DNA of 14,713 bases. It comes from VGOB01 sp034435315. Its GTDB lineage: Bacteria; Chloroflexota; Anaerolineae; UBA4142. The notes beneath the pieces were generated by a model. That model searched no databases. It saw only the letters and a list, made by a program, of their open reading frames with translations, and was not told the origin of the DNA. A program made the translations under genes and the position numbers. Positions 8,401-14,651 of the stretch are shown piece by piece. The DNA is taken from NCBI GenBank assembly GCA_034435315.1, contig DAOTYB010000180.1, positions 1-14,713 on the forward strand, in the 5' to 3' direction. Position 1 is the stretch's first letter. Each line of letters begins with the position of its first letter.

Positions 8401-9530
8401 CGCATCTGGGCTGGGCGGCAGAGCGGCTGGGATTCCGCGCCGTGTCGCCCGTCTTTGATGGGGCGGACGAAAACGAAATCAGTGCTGAACTGGCGCGCGC
8501 CTGGATGATTGACCGCGCGTGGCACGAAGTGACGCAACGCGCGTGGGCGTGGCTCAAAGAACAGGGATACCCCTGGGAAGAGTTGACCGATGACGATGAA
8601 GCCCGTCTGTTGTACCTGAAGGAGTGGCTGGTGCCACAGGGGAGCGATGCGCGACGTCTTGCCAATGATCGCACCTACGCGCGGCGTCAGGTGTTGCGAG
8701 CCTGGTTGAAGGAGAAGGGATACTCGCCCGATGACCTGCTGGTGTTTGAAAACGATACGCGTTCGTTGGAAGAACGCCGCAACGCCGATCAACGCGCGCG
8801 GCTTGCCTGTTTTCGCTTGTGGCTCGAAACCTACGGTCGTGTGCCGCTGGCGAATGCGACCGAAGAGCAATTGCGCGAACAGGTAGAGCGCGTGAGTCAG
8901 GAACTTGCCATCCCCTCGCCGATTTCCGGCAAGATGATCTTGTACGATGGCAAGACCGGGCTCCCCTTTGATCAGCCGGTCACGGTCGGCGTGATTTATA
9001 TGATGAAACTGGCACACCTTGTCGAAGACAAAGTGCACGCGCGCTCGACGGGACCGTACTCGCTGGTCACGCAGCAACCGCTGGGGGGCAAGGCACAATT
9101 CGGTGGGCAACGCTTTGGCGAAATGGAGGTGTGGGCGCTCGAAGCCTACGGCGCGGCGCACACGCTGCAGGAAATGCTCACGGTCAAATCGGACGATGTG
9201 ACCGGGCGCACCAAGACGTACGAAGCGATTGTCAAAGGTGAGGAGATTTTGGAGCCGGGCGTGCCCGAATCGTTCCGCGTGCTGGTGAAGGAGTTGCAAT
9301 CGCTGGGCCTGGCGGTCGAAGTCTTTACGAATGATGGGGAAAAGTTCAACTTTGGTAAGGAAGAGAGTGAAGAGCGGATGCCGAGTATGGGAAGTGCCGG
9401 TTTGTTGCTGGACGAACTGACCCCGGCAGAACGCGAGATGCGTGAACGGCGCGAACGCTTTGCGCGCGGTGAACGCATTACGGGGGGCACCTCCACCTCG
9501 CGACGGCGGAATAAACGGAGTAAAAAGTGA
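5481..9530 (+). CDS. rpoB: DNA-directed RNA polymerase subunit beta (1349 aa)
   Basis: RpoB forms one half of the catalytic clamp of RNA polymerase and contacts the nascent RNA, NTPs and sigma. Recognisable blocks in order are the protrusion/lobe (RSPGVYFS, RDVLSV), the fork and rifampicin region (SQLSQFMQQTNPLDELTHKR at about residues 422-441), CPIETPEGPNIGLIG, the wall/hybrid-binding region (ISERLQHHDKFTS, GDKMAGRHGNKGVISK) and the C-terminal clamp (GGKAQFGGQRFGEMEVWALE). The E. coli SI1 insertion is absent. Residues 995-1150, between VFDGA and GKMILYDGKTG, are about 130 residues longer than the E. coli equivalent and carry repeated Trp-Leu motifs. Two rifampicin-contact positions differ from E. 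coli: Q428 for D516 and T441 for R529. ATG 5481 is supported by GAGGAG (5467-5472), 8 bases upstream. The stop overlaps the rpoC start by one base. Confidence 0.98.
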   Translation: MSQLSMPALVNSLMPDQKSYARIPDIHSIPTLIKVQLESFEWFQKEGLRELFDEISPIESFNKEYSLYFPGDNDVARQLNLKYWFGKPKHSEAQCREMDMTYAAPLHLQVALINNVTGETSIQDVYMGDFPLMTEHGTFVINGAERVVVSQLIRSPGVYFSAGEDRTTGRVLCSAKLIPNRGAWLEFETSKRDVLSVKVDRKRKLPVTTLLKAVGVGDGTDEGLINIFAGADNNPEHSYIRATLERDAHPSDADLARIHRGEMTLVDYYLLEFYKKMRPGDPPTIENARNFITTLLFNQRRYDLGRVGRHKLNRRLYGTDIPADQLPQERTLRADDLVKVVEHMILINNGLEAGDDIDHLGNRRVKTVGELIQNHMRIGLLRLERVVRERMSVRDPEQMTAINLINIRPVVAAMREFFGGSQLSQFMQQTNPLDELTHKRTLSALGPGGLRRERAGFDVRDVHHSHYGRICPIETPEGPNIGLIGRLATYAQINEFGFIETPYRLVKNIIPNEKKLLVGRILREDIVDPETNQVIARAETVIDETLAARIAALKKLAFVPVRAYATDEIVYLAADEEDRHTIAQANARLDHLNQFVDKRVEVRRRQQFLTDSCDRVQYLDVSPKQIVGVSAALIPFLEHDDANRALMGSNMQRQAVPLLCPEAPRVGTGMELQAALDSGQVVIAEEDGEVVSVTSEAIRIRGSNKKERVYPLRKYNRSNQSTCIDQRPIVWRGQRVEKGQVIADSTSTDRGQIALGQNVLVAFMSWEGGNYEDAILISERLQHHDKFTSIHIEKHEIEARDTKLGPEEITRDIPNIGEDVMKDLDENGIIRIGAEVGPGDMLVGKITPKGETDLTPEERLLRAIFGEKSREVKDSSLRLPHGERGKVVDVKVFTREEHRELAAGVDKLVRVSIAQQRKITEGDKMAGRHGNKGVISKVVPVEDMPYLEDGTPVDIILNPLGVPARMNIGQILETHLGWAAERLGFRAVSPVFDGADENEISAELARAWMIDRAWHEVTQRAWAWLKEQGYPWEELTDDDEARLLYLKEWLVPQGSDARRLANDRTYARRQVLRAWLKEKGYSPDDLLVFENDTRSLEERRNADQRARLACFRLWLETYGRVPLANATEEQLREQVERVSQELAIPSPISGKMILYDGKTGLPFDQPVTVGVIYMMKLAHLVEDKVHARSTGPYSLVTQQPLGGKAQFGGQRFGEMEVWALEAYGAAHTLQEMLTVKSDDVTGRTKTYEAIVKGEEILEPGVPESFRVLVKELQSLGLAVEVFTNDGEKFNFGKEESEERMPSMGSAGLLLDELTPAEREMRERRERFARGERITGGTSTSRRRNKRSKK

Positions 9531-9532
9531 TG
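9517..9532 (+). promoter_or_regulatory. rpoB-rpoC translational coupling junction
   Basis: The rpoC ribosome site GGAG (9517-9520) lies inside the last codons of rpoB, and TGATG at 9528-9532 merges the rpoB stop with the rpoC ATG. This one-base overlap is a classic arrangement for re-initiation and fixes near-equal synthesis of the two subunits. Confidence 0.75.
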
Positions 9533-12500
9533 GAACTCAAAGACTTTAACGCCATTCGCATCAGTCTGGCCTCACCGGATACGATTCGGAGTTGGTCGTA
9601 CGGTGAGGTGTTGAAACCGGAAACCATCAACTATCGCACGTTGCGTCCTGAACGCGATGGCTTGTTCGATGAGCGTATCTTTGGTCCCCAACGCGATTGG
9701 GAGTGCGCGTGCGGTAAATACAAAAAGATTCGCAATCGTGGGATCATCTGCGACAAGTGTGGTGTGCAGGTCGCGCCCGCGCGCGTGCGCCGCGAGCGAA
9801 TGGGGCACATCGAATTGGCGTCGCCAGTTTCGCATTTGTGGTACGTGCGCGGCGTACCGTCGCGCATCGGTCTGCTCCTCGATCTGTCCCCGCGCGCGCT
9901 CGAGCGCGTGTTGTACTTTGCCCAGTACATCGTGACACGCGTGGATGAGGACGGGCGCAAGCGGATGATGCAACGCCTGAGCAAGGAAACCCAAAACAAG
10001 GTGGCGGAACTGGAACTCAAAGCGGCAGAAGACATTGAGCAACTAGAACAGCAAGTCCAAAAAGAGATCGAGGCGCTGCGCCGACGCACCGAGTCCGCCA
10101 TCGCGAAACTGGAAGAGCAACTCGCTGAGAAAACCGATCAGATTGTCAGCATCGCCAAAAAGTTAGAGAATCGCATCGAAGAAGCCAAAGGCTCGGAAAT
10201 TCGCAAGGCGATTGTCTTTGAGCCGACCGGTGAAGTGATCGCCGAAGAAGGCGAAACGGTCGCGGCAAAACATCGCAAGCGTTTGAACGAACTGGTGCAG
10301 GCGTATCTGGCACAGGTGGAGCAAGATTTTCGCGCCAAACAAGCCGATAAACGTCTCCTCTTTGAGGCGGAGCAAGAGCAACGGCAACACTGGCTCAACG
10401 AAGAGAGCGCCAGGATTCGGCAACGTCTGGATGCGCAAATCGAAAAAGTGCGCGCCACGCACGATGAACGTCTGGATGAACTGCGGGCGTTGCGCGTGGG
10501 CGAAGTCATCAATGAAGCGCGCTTGAGCGATATGCGTGAGAAATGGGGTTCACTCTTCGACGCGGCAATGGGTGCAGAAGCCATCTATGAAATCCTCAAG
10601 AGTATTGACCTTGAGCAAATGTCCCGATCGCTGCGCGAGACGATTCACCTCACCCGCTCCAAACAGGTCAAGAAAAAAGAGATCAAACGCTTGCGCCTGG
10701 TCGAAGCGTTGCGCCGCGCCGGGAATCGTCCCGAGTGGATGATTCTAACCGTTTTGCCGGTCATCCCGCCCGATTTGCGTCCGATGGTGCAACTGGACGG
10801 GGGACGTTTTGCGACCTCTGACTTGAACGATTTGTATCGTCGCGTCATCAATCGCAATAATCGCTTGCGCCGTCTGCTCGAACTTGGCGCGCCCGAAGTC
10901 ATCGTCAACAATGAAAAGCGAATGTTGCAAGAAGCGGTGGACTCGCTGATTGACAACTCGTCGCGCGGCAAAGCCGTCAGCGCGCGCGGGCAACGCAAAC
11001 TCAAATCGCTTTCCGATTTGCTCAAAGGCAAGCAGGGGCGTTTCCGCCGCAACTTGCTGGGCAAGCGCGTGGACTATTCGGGACGCAGTGTGATTGTGGT
11101 GGGTCCGCATCTCAAATTGCATCAATGCGGTCTGCCCAAGGGAATGGCACTCGAACTCTTCAAACCGTTCGTGATGCGCAAACTCGTCGAGTACAACTAT
11201 GCGCACAACATCAAGAGTGCCAAACGCCTGGTGGATCGAAATGCGGCAGAAGTGTGGGACGTGCTCGAAGAAATCATCAAGGATCATCCGGTCTTGCTCA
11301 ACCGCGCACCCACCTTGCATCGGTTGGGCATTCAGGCGTTCGAGGCGATTCTGGTCGAAGGGAATGCCATTCAAATTCATCCGCTGGTGTGCGCCGCGTT
11401 CAATGCGGACTTTGATGGCGACCAGATGGCAGTGCACGTGCCGCTTTCCGAAGCCGCCAAAGAAGAAGCGCGCAAGTTGATGCTGGCATCACGCAACTTG
11501 CTCAAGCCCGCTTCGGGCGAACCGATTGTCGATCCGACCAAGGATATGGTGCTGGGCGTGTACTATCTCACGATGGAAAAAGCGGGCGCGCGCGGTGAGG
11601 GCAAGGTGTTTGCCTCGGCGGAAGAAGTGGCGCTCGCGTACGAACTGGGCAAGGTGGAACTGCATGCCAGAATCAAAGTGTCCTACGATCCCGAACTGCA
11701 TCATCGCGCTCCCAAAGGGGTCAAGAAAAAAGGCGATCTGTTTGAAACGACGGTAGGACGGGTACTGTTCAATCAGGTGCTACCGCCGCAGGTGCGTTTT
11801 GTCAACGACACGCTGGACAAGAAACGCATCAAAGAACTAGTCGCCCAGGTGTACGCTCAGGTGGGCGCAGAGGCTACCGCGCGCATCGTGGATGATATCA
11901 AGGACGTGGGTTTTTACTATGCCACGCGCAGTGGTATCACCATCGCTATCAACGACATTACCATCCCGCCCGAAAAGCACTCGATTCTGGAACGCATCAC
12001 GGCGCGGGTCAGTGAAGTGGAACAACAATATCGCAAGGGTTTGATTACCGAAGAGGAACAGTACGTCAAGACCGTTGAATTGTGGACCGAAGCCACCGAA
12101 CTTGTCACCGAGGCGGTGGCGCAAGGAATGAGTGAGGCGTCTCCGATTCGCGTGATGGCAAACTCGGGCGCGACGAAAGGGGGCTTGCAACCGATTCGCC
12201 AACTGGCGGGAATGCGTGGTTTGATGGCAGACCCGGCGGGACGCATCATTGCCTTGCCGATCAAATCCAACTTTCGCGAAGGGCTGACGGCACTCGAGTA
12301 CTTTATCTCCACGCACGGCGCGCGCAAAGGGCTTGCCGATACCGCGCTGCGTACGGCGGATGCCGGTTACCTGACGCGCCGTCTGGTGGATGTGGCGCAA
12401 GAGATTATCATCACCGAAGAAGACTGCCGGACCAGCGCGGGCATCTGGATTGATGCCGCCTCCAAAGAGCGCACGGGTGAAACCTTTGCCGAGCGCGTCA

Positions 12501-13762
12501 TCGGTCGTGTCGCCGCGGCGCCCATCACGCATCCGAAAACGGGTGAAGTGTTGATTGCCACCGGTGAACTCATCACCGAAATGAACTGGCCACCCGTCGA
12601 AAAAGCCAGAGTCGAACGGGTCTATGTGCGCAGTCCCCTCACGTGCGAGGCGCGCTATGGCTTGTGCGCAATGTGCTACGGTAGCGATCTCGCGCGCGGT
12701 GGGTTGATCAACGTTGGAGAAGCCGTCGGCATCATCGCGGCACAAAGCATCGGTGAACCGGGTACCCAGTTGACCTTGCGCACCTTCCACACGGGAGGTG
12801 TCGCCGGTGTCGAAGACATTACCAGTGGCTTGCCGCGCGTCGAAGAGTTGTTCGAAGCGCGCGATCCCAAAGGTGAAGCGTTGATGGCGGAGATTGATGG
12901 CGTCGTCGAAATCTTCACCGAGGGCGAAGAACGCAAGTTGCGCATCGTCAATACGCGCATCGAAGAAGAGCAATATCCGCTTGCGCGTGGAGTCAAGCCA
13001 ACGGTCGCAGAAGACGATGAAGTGGTGGCGGGGCAGGTCATCGCGCGTGGCGCAGACGAAGAGATCGTCGCAAAAGAGGGCGGGCGTGTTCTGCTCGACA
13101 AGGGATTGATTACCGTGCGACGTGAGGTGCGCGAAGAAAGCGTGATGGAGATTCCGGCGGCGGCGCGCTTGCGTGTGGAAGATGGGCAAATGGTCAAAGC
13201 CGGCGATCAGTTGACCGATGGTCCCAAGAACCCGCGCGAGATTCTGCGTATTCTGGGCAAAGAAGCGTGCCAGATGTACCTGCTCGAAGAGGTGCAAAGC
13301 GTCTATCGTTCGCAGGGTGTCAACATTCACGACAAACACATCGAAATCATCATCAGCCAGATGTTGCGGCGTGTGCGCGTGCGCAGTTCGGGCGATACCG
13401 ATTTGTTGCCCGGCGAAATTCTCGACCGCAAAGTGTTTGAAGCGCGGAATGCTCAAGTGCTTCAGGCAGGCGGTACCCCCGCGACCGCGCAACCGATTCT
13501 GCTGGGCTTGACGCGCGCCGCACTCGCTACCGACTCGTTCCTCGCCGCCGCGTCGTTCCAGGAAACCTCGCGCGTGCTGACCGATGCCGCGGTGCGCGGC
13601 CGCGTGGATCATTTGCGGGGCTTGAAAGAGAATGTCATCCTCGGTAAATTGATTCCGGTCGGGACGGGCTTTCGTCCAGAAAACAACGCGCCTATTGATT
13701 TGGGACCCTTGCCGACCGTCACGGTGGATGACATTTCGGAAGAACCGGAGATGACGGCGTAG
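9530..13762 (+). CDS. rpoC: DNA-directed RNA polymerase subunit beta-prime (1410 aa)
   Basis: RpoC carries the active site of RNA polymerase. Zinc-finger 1 is C59, C61, C74 and C77. The catalytic NADFDGD has magnesium-binding D627, D629 and D631. Zinc-finger 2 is C966, C1039, C1046 and C1049. The region around the bridge helix and trigger loop (FREGLTALEYFISTHGARKGLADTAL) and the GEPGTQLTLRTFHTGG block are well conserved. Residues about 145-330 form a Glu/Lys/Arg/Gln-rich coiled-coil insertion that shifts NADFDGD by about 167 residues relative to E. coli. The E. coli SI3 insertion is absent. The start is ATG 9530, which overlaps the rpoB stop TGA (9528-9530) by one base; a GTG at 9527 in the same frame would add one residue. 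GGAG (9517-9520) fits both, with 9 and 6 bases of spacing. It is co-transcribed and probably translationally coupled with rpoB. Confidence 0.98.
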   Translation: MELKDFNAIRISLASPDTIRSWSYGEVLKPETINYRTLRPERDGLFDERIFGPQRDWECACGKYKKIRNRGIICDKCGVQVAPARVRRERMGHIELASPVSHLWYVRGVPSRIGLLLDLSPRALERVLYFAQYIVTRVDEDGRKRMMQRLSKETQNKVAELELKAAEDIEQLEQQVQKEIEALRRRTESAIAKLEEQLAEKTDQIVSIAKKLENRIEEAKGSEIRKAIVFEPTGEVIAEEGETVAAKHRKRLNELVQAYLAQVEQDFRAKQADKRLLFEAEQEQRQHWLNEESARIRQRLDAQIEKVRATHDERLDELRALRVGEVINEARLSDMREKWGSLFDAAMGAEAIYEILKSIDLEQMSRSLRETIHLTRSKQVKKKEIKRLRLVEALRRAGNRPEWMILTVLPVIPPDLRPMVQLDGGRFATSDLNDLYRRVINRNNRLRRLLELGAPEVIVNNEKRMLQEAVDSLIDNSSRGKAVSARGQRKLKSLSDLLKGKQGRFRRNLLGKRVDYSGRSVIVVGPHLKLHQCGLPKGMALELFKPFVMRKLVEYNYAHNIKSAKRLVDRNAAEVWDVLEEIIKDHPVLLNRAPTLHRLGIQAFEAILVEGNAIQIHPLVCAAFNADFDGDQMAVHVPLSEAAKEEARKLMLASRNLLKPASGEPIVDPTKDMVLGVYYLTMEKAGARGEGKVFASAEEVALAYELGKVELHARIKVSYDPELHHRAPKGVKKKGDLFETTVGRVLFNQVLPPQVRFVNDTLDKKRIKELVAQVYAQVGAEATARIVDDIKDVGFYYATRSGITIAINDITIPPEKHSILERITARVSEVEQQYRKGLITEEEQYVKTVELWTEATELVTEAVAQGMSEASPIRVMANSGATKGGLQPIRQLAGMRGLMADPAGRIIALPIKSNFREGLTALEYFISTHGARKGLADTALRTADAGYLTRRLVDVAQEIIITEEDCRTSAGIWIDAASKERTGETFAERVIGRVAAAPITHPKTGEVLIATGELITEMNWPPVEKARVERVYVRSPLTCEARYGLCAMCYGSDLARGGLINVGEAVGIIAAQSIGEPGTQLTLRTFHTGGVAGVEDITSGLPRVEELFEARDPKGEALMAEIDGVVEIFTEGEERKLRIVNTRIEEEQYPLARGVKPTVAEDDEVVAGQVIARGADEEIVAKEGGRVLLDKGLITVRREVREESVMEIPAAARLRVEDGQMVKAGDQLTDGPKNPREILRILGKEACQMYLLEEVQSVYRSQGVNIHDKHIEIIISQMLRRVRVRSSGDTDLLPGEILDRKVFEARNAQVLQAGGTPATAQPILLGLTRAALATDSFLAAASFQETSRVLTDAAVRGRVDHLRGLKENVILGKLIPVGTGFRPENNAPIDLGPLPTVTVDDISEEPEMTA

Positions 13763-13776
13763 GGGGTAATTACCCC
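13763..13776. repeat. Perfect 14-bp palindrome GGGGTAATTACCCC abutting the rpoC stop
   Basis: The palindrome begins at the base after the TAG stop and has no separate loop. Its core GTAATTAC is the same 8-mer that heads two further repeat copies at 13835 and 14565, so it seems to be part of a small repeat family. There is no T-run after it, so it is not a standard intrinsic terminator. Confidence 0.6.
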
Positions 13777-13803
13777 GTCGTGCCATCCATCGCGGCATAG
13801 CCT
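13766..13803 (+). repeat. GTAATTAC-headed repeat, copy 1
   Basis: It starts GTAATTACCCCGTCGTGCC and continues with CATCCATCGCGGCATAGCC. It aligns with copies 2 (13835) and 3 (14565), sharing GTAATTAC, a CGT-rich step, CATC and a final AGCC. It is the most diverged at its start and is not followed by the 17-bp inverted repeat. Confidence 0.5.
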
Positions 13804-13834
13804 CCTGGTCCCCTCTCTGTTGGAGCGAGAATTT

Positions 13835-13877
13835 GTAATTACTCAGCCGTCTCATCCATCGCGAAAGCCCCACCCCC
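13835..13877 (+). repeat. GTAATTAC-headed repeat, copy 2
   Basis: It starts GTAATTACTCAGCCGT, identical over 16 bases to copy 3 at 14565, then CATCCATCGCG and AGCCCCACCCC. It runs directly into the perfect 17-bp inverted repeat at 13873-13909, as copy 3 also does. Confidence 0.65.
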
Positions 13878-13909
13878 TCCCCACGCCGCTCTGCGGCGTG
13901 GGGAGGGGG
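13873..13909. repeat. Perfect 17-bp inverted repeat, TCT centre
   Basis: CCCCCTCCCCACGCCGC (13873-13889) is fully complementary to 13893-13909, with TCT between. The element at 14614-14650 has identical arms but an AGA centre, so it is this element in the opposite orientation. It could act as a bidirectional terminator-like hairpin or be a mobile palindromic repeat. Confidence 0.7.
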
Positions 13910-13928
13910 AATCAAGGGCGGGAGAGTG
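13888..13928 (+). repeat. 41-bp direct repeat, copy A
   Basis: This stretch, from GCTCTGCGGCG to GGGCGGGAGAGTG, is repeated without a mismatch at 13960-14000, offset 72 bp. It includes the right arm of the 17-bp inverted repeat and a run of four G-tracts (13900-13922). Confidence 0.75.
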
Positions 13929-13959
13929 TGCGGCGGGAGATGCATTCGGATAACACCAG

Positions 13960-14000
13960 GCTCTGCGGCGTGGGGAGGGGGAATCAAGGGCGGGAGAGTG
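13960..14000 (+). repeat. 41-bp direct repeat, copy B
   Basis: Exact copy of 13888-13928. It lacks the left arm of the 17-bp inverted repeat, so here the unit exists as a half-element. Its end merges into the hairpin at 13992-14032. Confidence 0.75.
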
Positions 14001-14032
14001 GGCGGGCGGCGAAGCCACCCGCCCACTCTCCC
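13992..14032. repeat. Long inverted repeat with GAA loop
   Basis: GGGAGAGTGGGCGGG (13992-14006) pairs perfectly with 14018-14032. One mismatch follows (C14007/A14017), then GGC/GCC (14008-14010 with 14014-14016) closes a GAA loop, giving 18 paired bases of 19. Confidence 0.7.
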
Positions 14033-14042
14033 ACTTCCATCT

Positions 14043-14079
14043 CCCCCTTCTCTCCCCGCGTCGCGGGGAGAGAAGGGGG
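14043..14079. repeat. Perfect 18-bp inverted repeat centred on T14061
   Basis: CCCCCTTCTCTCCCCGCG (14043-14060) is the exact reverse complement of 14062-14079. It is directly adjacent to the previous inverted repeat but unrelated to it in arm sequence. Such very GC-rich palindromes are typical of dispersed intergenic elements. Confidence 0.7.
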
Positions 14080-14177
14080 CAGGGGGATGCGAGGGGATTG
14101 CTCAAGAGCACGGCTGCGAAATTTATGGCTCAAGCGGATTTGCCCCAAACTGAAATACAGCCGCCTGGATTTGCGAT

Positions 14178-14205
14178 TTGACACGCTACGCAGATTGCAT
14201 ATAAT
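14178..14205 (+). promoter_or_regulatory. Perfect-consensus sigma70 promoter in front of the candidate ncRNA
   Basis: TTGACA (14178-14183) and TATAAT (14200-14205) both match the sigma70 consensus exactly, with a 16-base spacer. The predicted start is at 14211-14212, immediately before the first base of a perfect 9-bp stem. No ribosome-binding site or likely start codon follows. A promoter this strong without a protein gene suggests a stable RNA. Confidence 0.75.
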
Positions 14206-14210
14206 AGCAA

Positions 14211-14514
14211 GGCACGAATCGTGGCAAGCCATAGCGTATCACGTGCGGCTTTGCCTGTAAACGGCGATTCGTGAACAAGATGAATCGCCCGCTCTCTCTG
14301 TGAGAGACGAAAAAGGGTTTCCGCAAACAATCGTTGTCCACCTCAAAGGTGGAGACGCGATTGAGTTGTCTGAAACCTTTTGCGGAAACTGGCTGGATTC
14401 ATCCGTCCGCTCGATTGGACAGAAGGAGTTACCCTTCCCTCGCGAGCCATCCGTGGCACGAGTCAAGCCACGTGACATTCGCGATGAATTCCAAAGCGGG
14501 AAGGGCATTTTTTT
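14211..14514 (+). ncRNA. Candidate structured non-coding RNA, about 304 nt, no family recognised
   Basis: Three domains can be drawn. Domain 1: CACGAATCG (14213-14221)/CGATTCGTG (14265-14273), enclosing GGCAAGCC (14223-14230)/GGCTTTGCC (14247-14255, one bulged T). Domain 2: GTTTCCGCAAA (14317-14327)/TTTGCGGAAAC (14379-14389), then CAATCG (14328-14333)/CGATTG (14358-14363), then TCCACCT (14337-14343)/AGGTGGA (14347-14353) with a CAA loop. Domain 3: CCCTTCCC (14432-14439)/GGGAAGGG (14498-14505), then TCGCGA (14440-14445 with 14479-14484), then CGTGGC (14452-14457)/GCCACG (14467-14472), followed by T7. A perfect-consensus promoter starts it exactly at the first stem. I see no hallmarks of RNase P RNA (no GAGGAAAGTCC), tmRNA, the SRP tetraloop domain or tRNA. 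The length and nested perfect stems argue for a real RNA; its function is unknown. A 5' leader of a gene beyond the window is the main alternative. Confidence 0.6.
14432..14514 (+). terminator. Terminator-like 3' domain of the candidate ncRNA
   Basis: The 8-bp stem CCCTTCCC/GGGAAGGG (14432-14439 with 14498-14505) is followed by CA and seven T (14508-14514). It encloses two inner stems instead of a short loop, so it is larger than a usual intrinsic terminator but has the right stem-plus-T-tract end. Confidence 0.5.
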
Positions 14515-14564
14515 GTCAAAATTAGTCACATAGTCCGATGAACGCGCCCGTTCTGTGATAGAGA

Positions 14565-14610
14565 GTAATTACTCAGCCGTGCCATCATCGAGGCGCAATA
14601 GCCCCACCCC
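14565..14610 (+). repeat. GTAATTAC-headed repeat, copy 3
   Basis: GTAATTACTCAGCCGT is identical to copy 2 over 16 bases, then GCCATCATCGAGGCGCAATAG and CCCCACCCC. Like copy 2 it leads into the 17-bp inverted repeat (14614-14650). The same composite module therefore stands on both sides of the candidate ncRNA, about 730 bp apart. Confidence 0.65.
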
Positions 14611-14613
14611 TTG

Positions 14614-14650
14614 CCCCCTCCCCACGCCGCAGAGCGGCGTGGGGAGGGGG
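14614..14650. repeat. Perfect 17-bp inverted repeat, AGA centre
   Basis: The arms (14614-14630 and 14634-14650) are identical to those at 13873-13909. The AGA centre, instead of TCT, shows that the element is inverted relative to the first copy while the repeat in front of it keeps the same orientation. Confidence 0.7.
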
Positions 14651-14651
14651 A

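Noticed and set aside
7455..9299. Long antisense frame (614 codons) over rpoB
   Set aside because: It is opposite a highly conserved rpoB segment. Open antisense frames are common in GC-rich genes with biased codon use. No domain or ribosome site was seen.
11837..14026. Long antisense frame (729 codons) over the 3' half of rpoC and the repeats
   Set aside because: It starts in low-complexity repeats (Pro/His/Arg-rich translation) and mirrors rpoC, so it is a shadow frame.
14211..14514. Assignment as RNase P RNA, tmRNA, 6S RNA or SRP RNA
   Set aside because: No GAGGAAAGTCC core, no tRNA-like ends or tag frame, no SRP GNRA/A-rich domain, and the three-domain layout does not match the single long bubbled hairpin of 6S RNA.
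14300..14533. 77-codon open frame with a GTG start over the candidate ncRNA
   Set aside because: There is no ribosome-binding site before the GTG, no recognised family, and the frame runs through several perfect nested inverted repeats that fit RNA structure better. It remains the main alternative if homologs show protein-type substitution.
13888..14650. CRISPR array
   Set aside because: The repeats are few, unevenly spaced and palindromic with GC-rich arms, spacers are not of constant length, and no cas gene is present.
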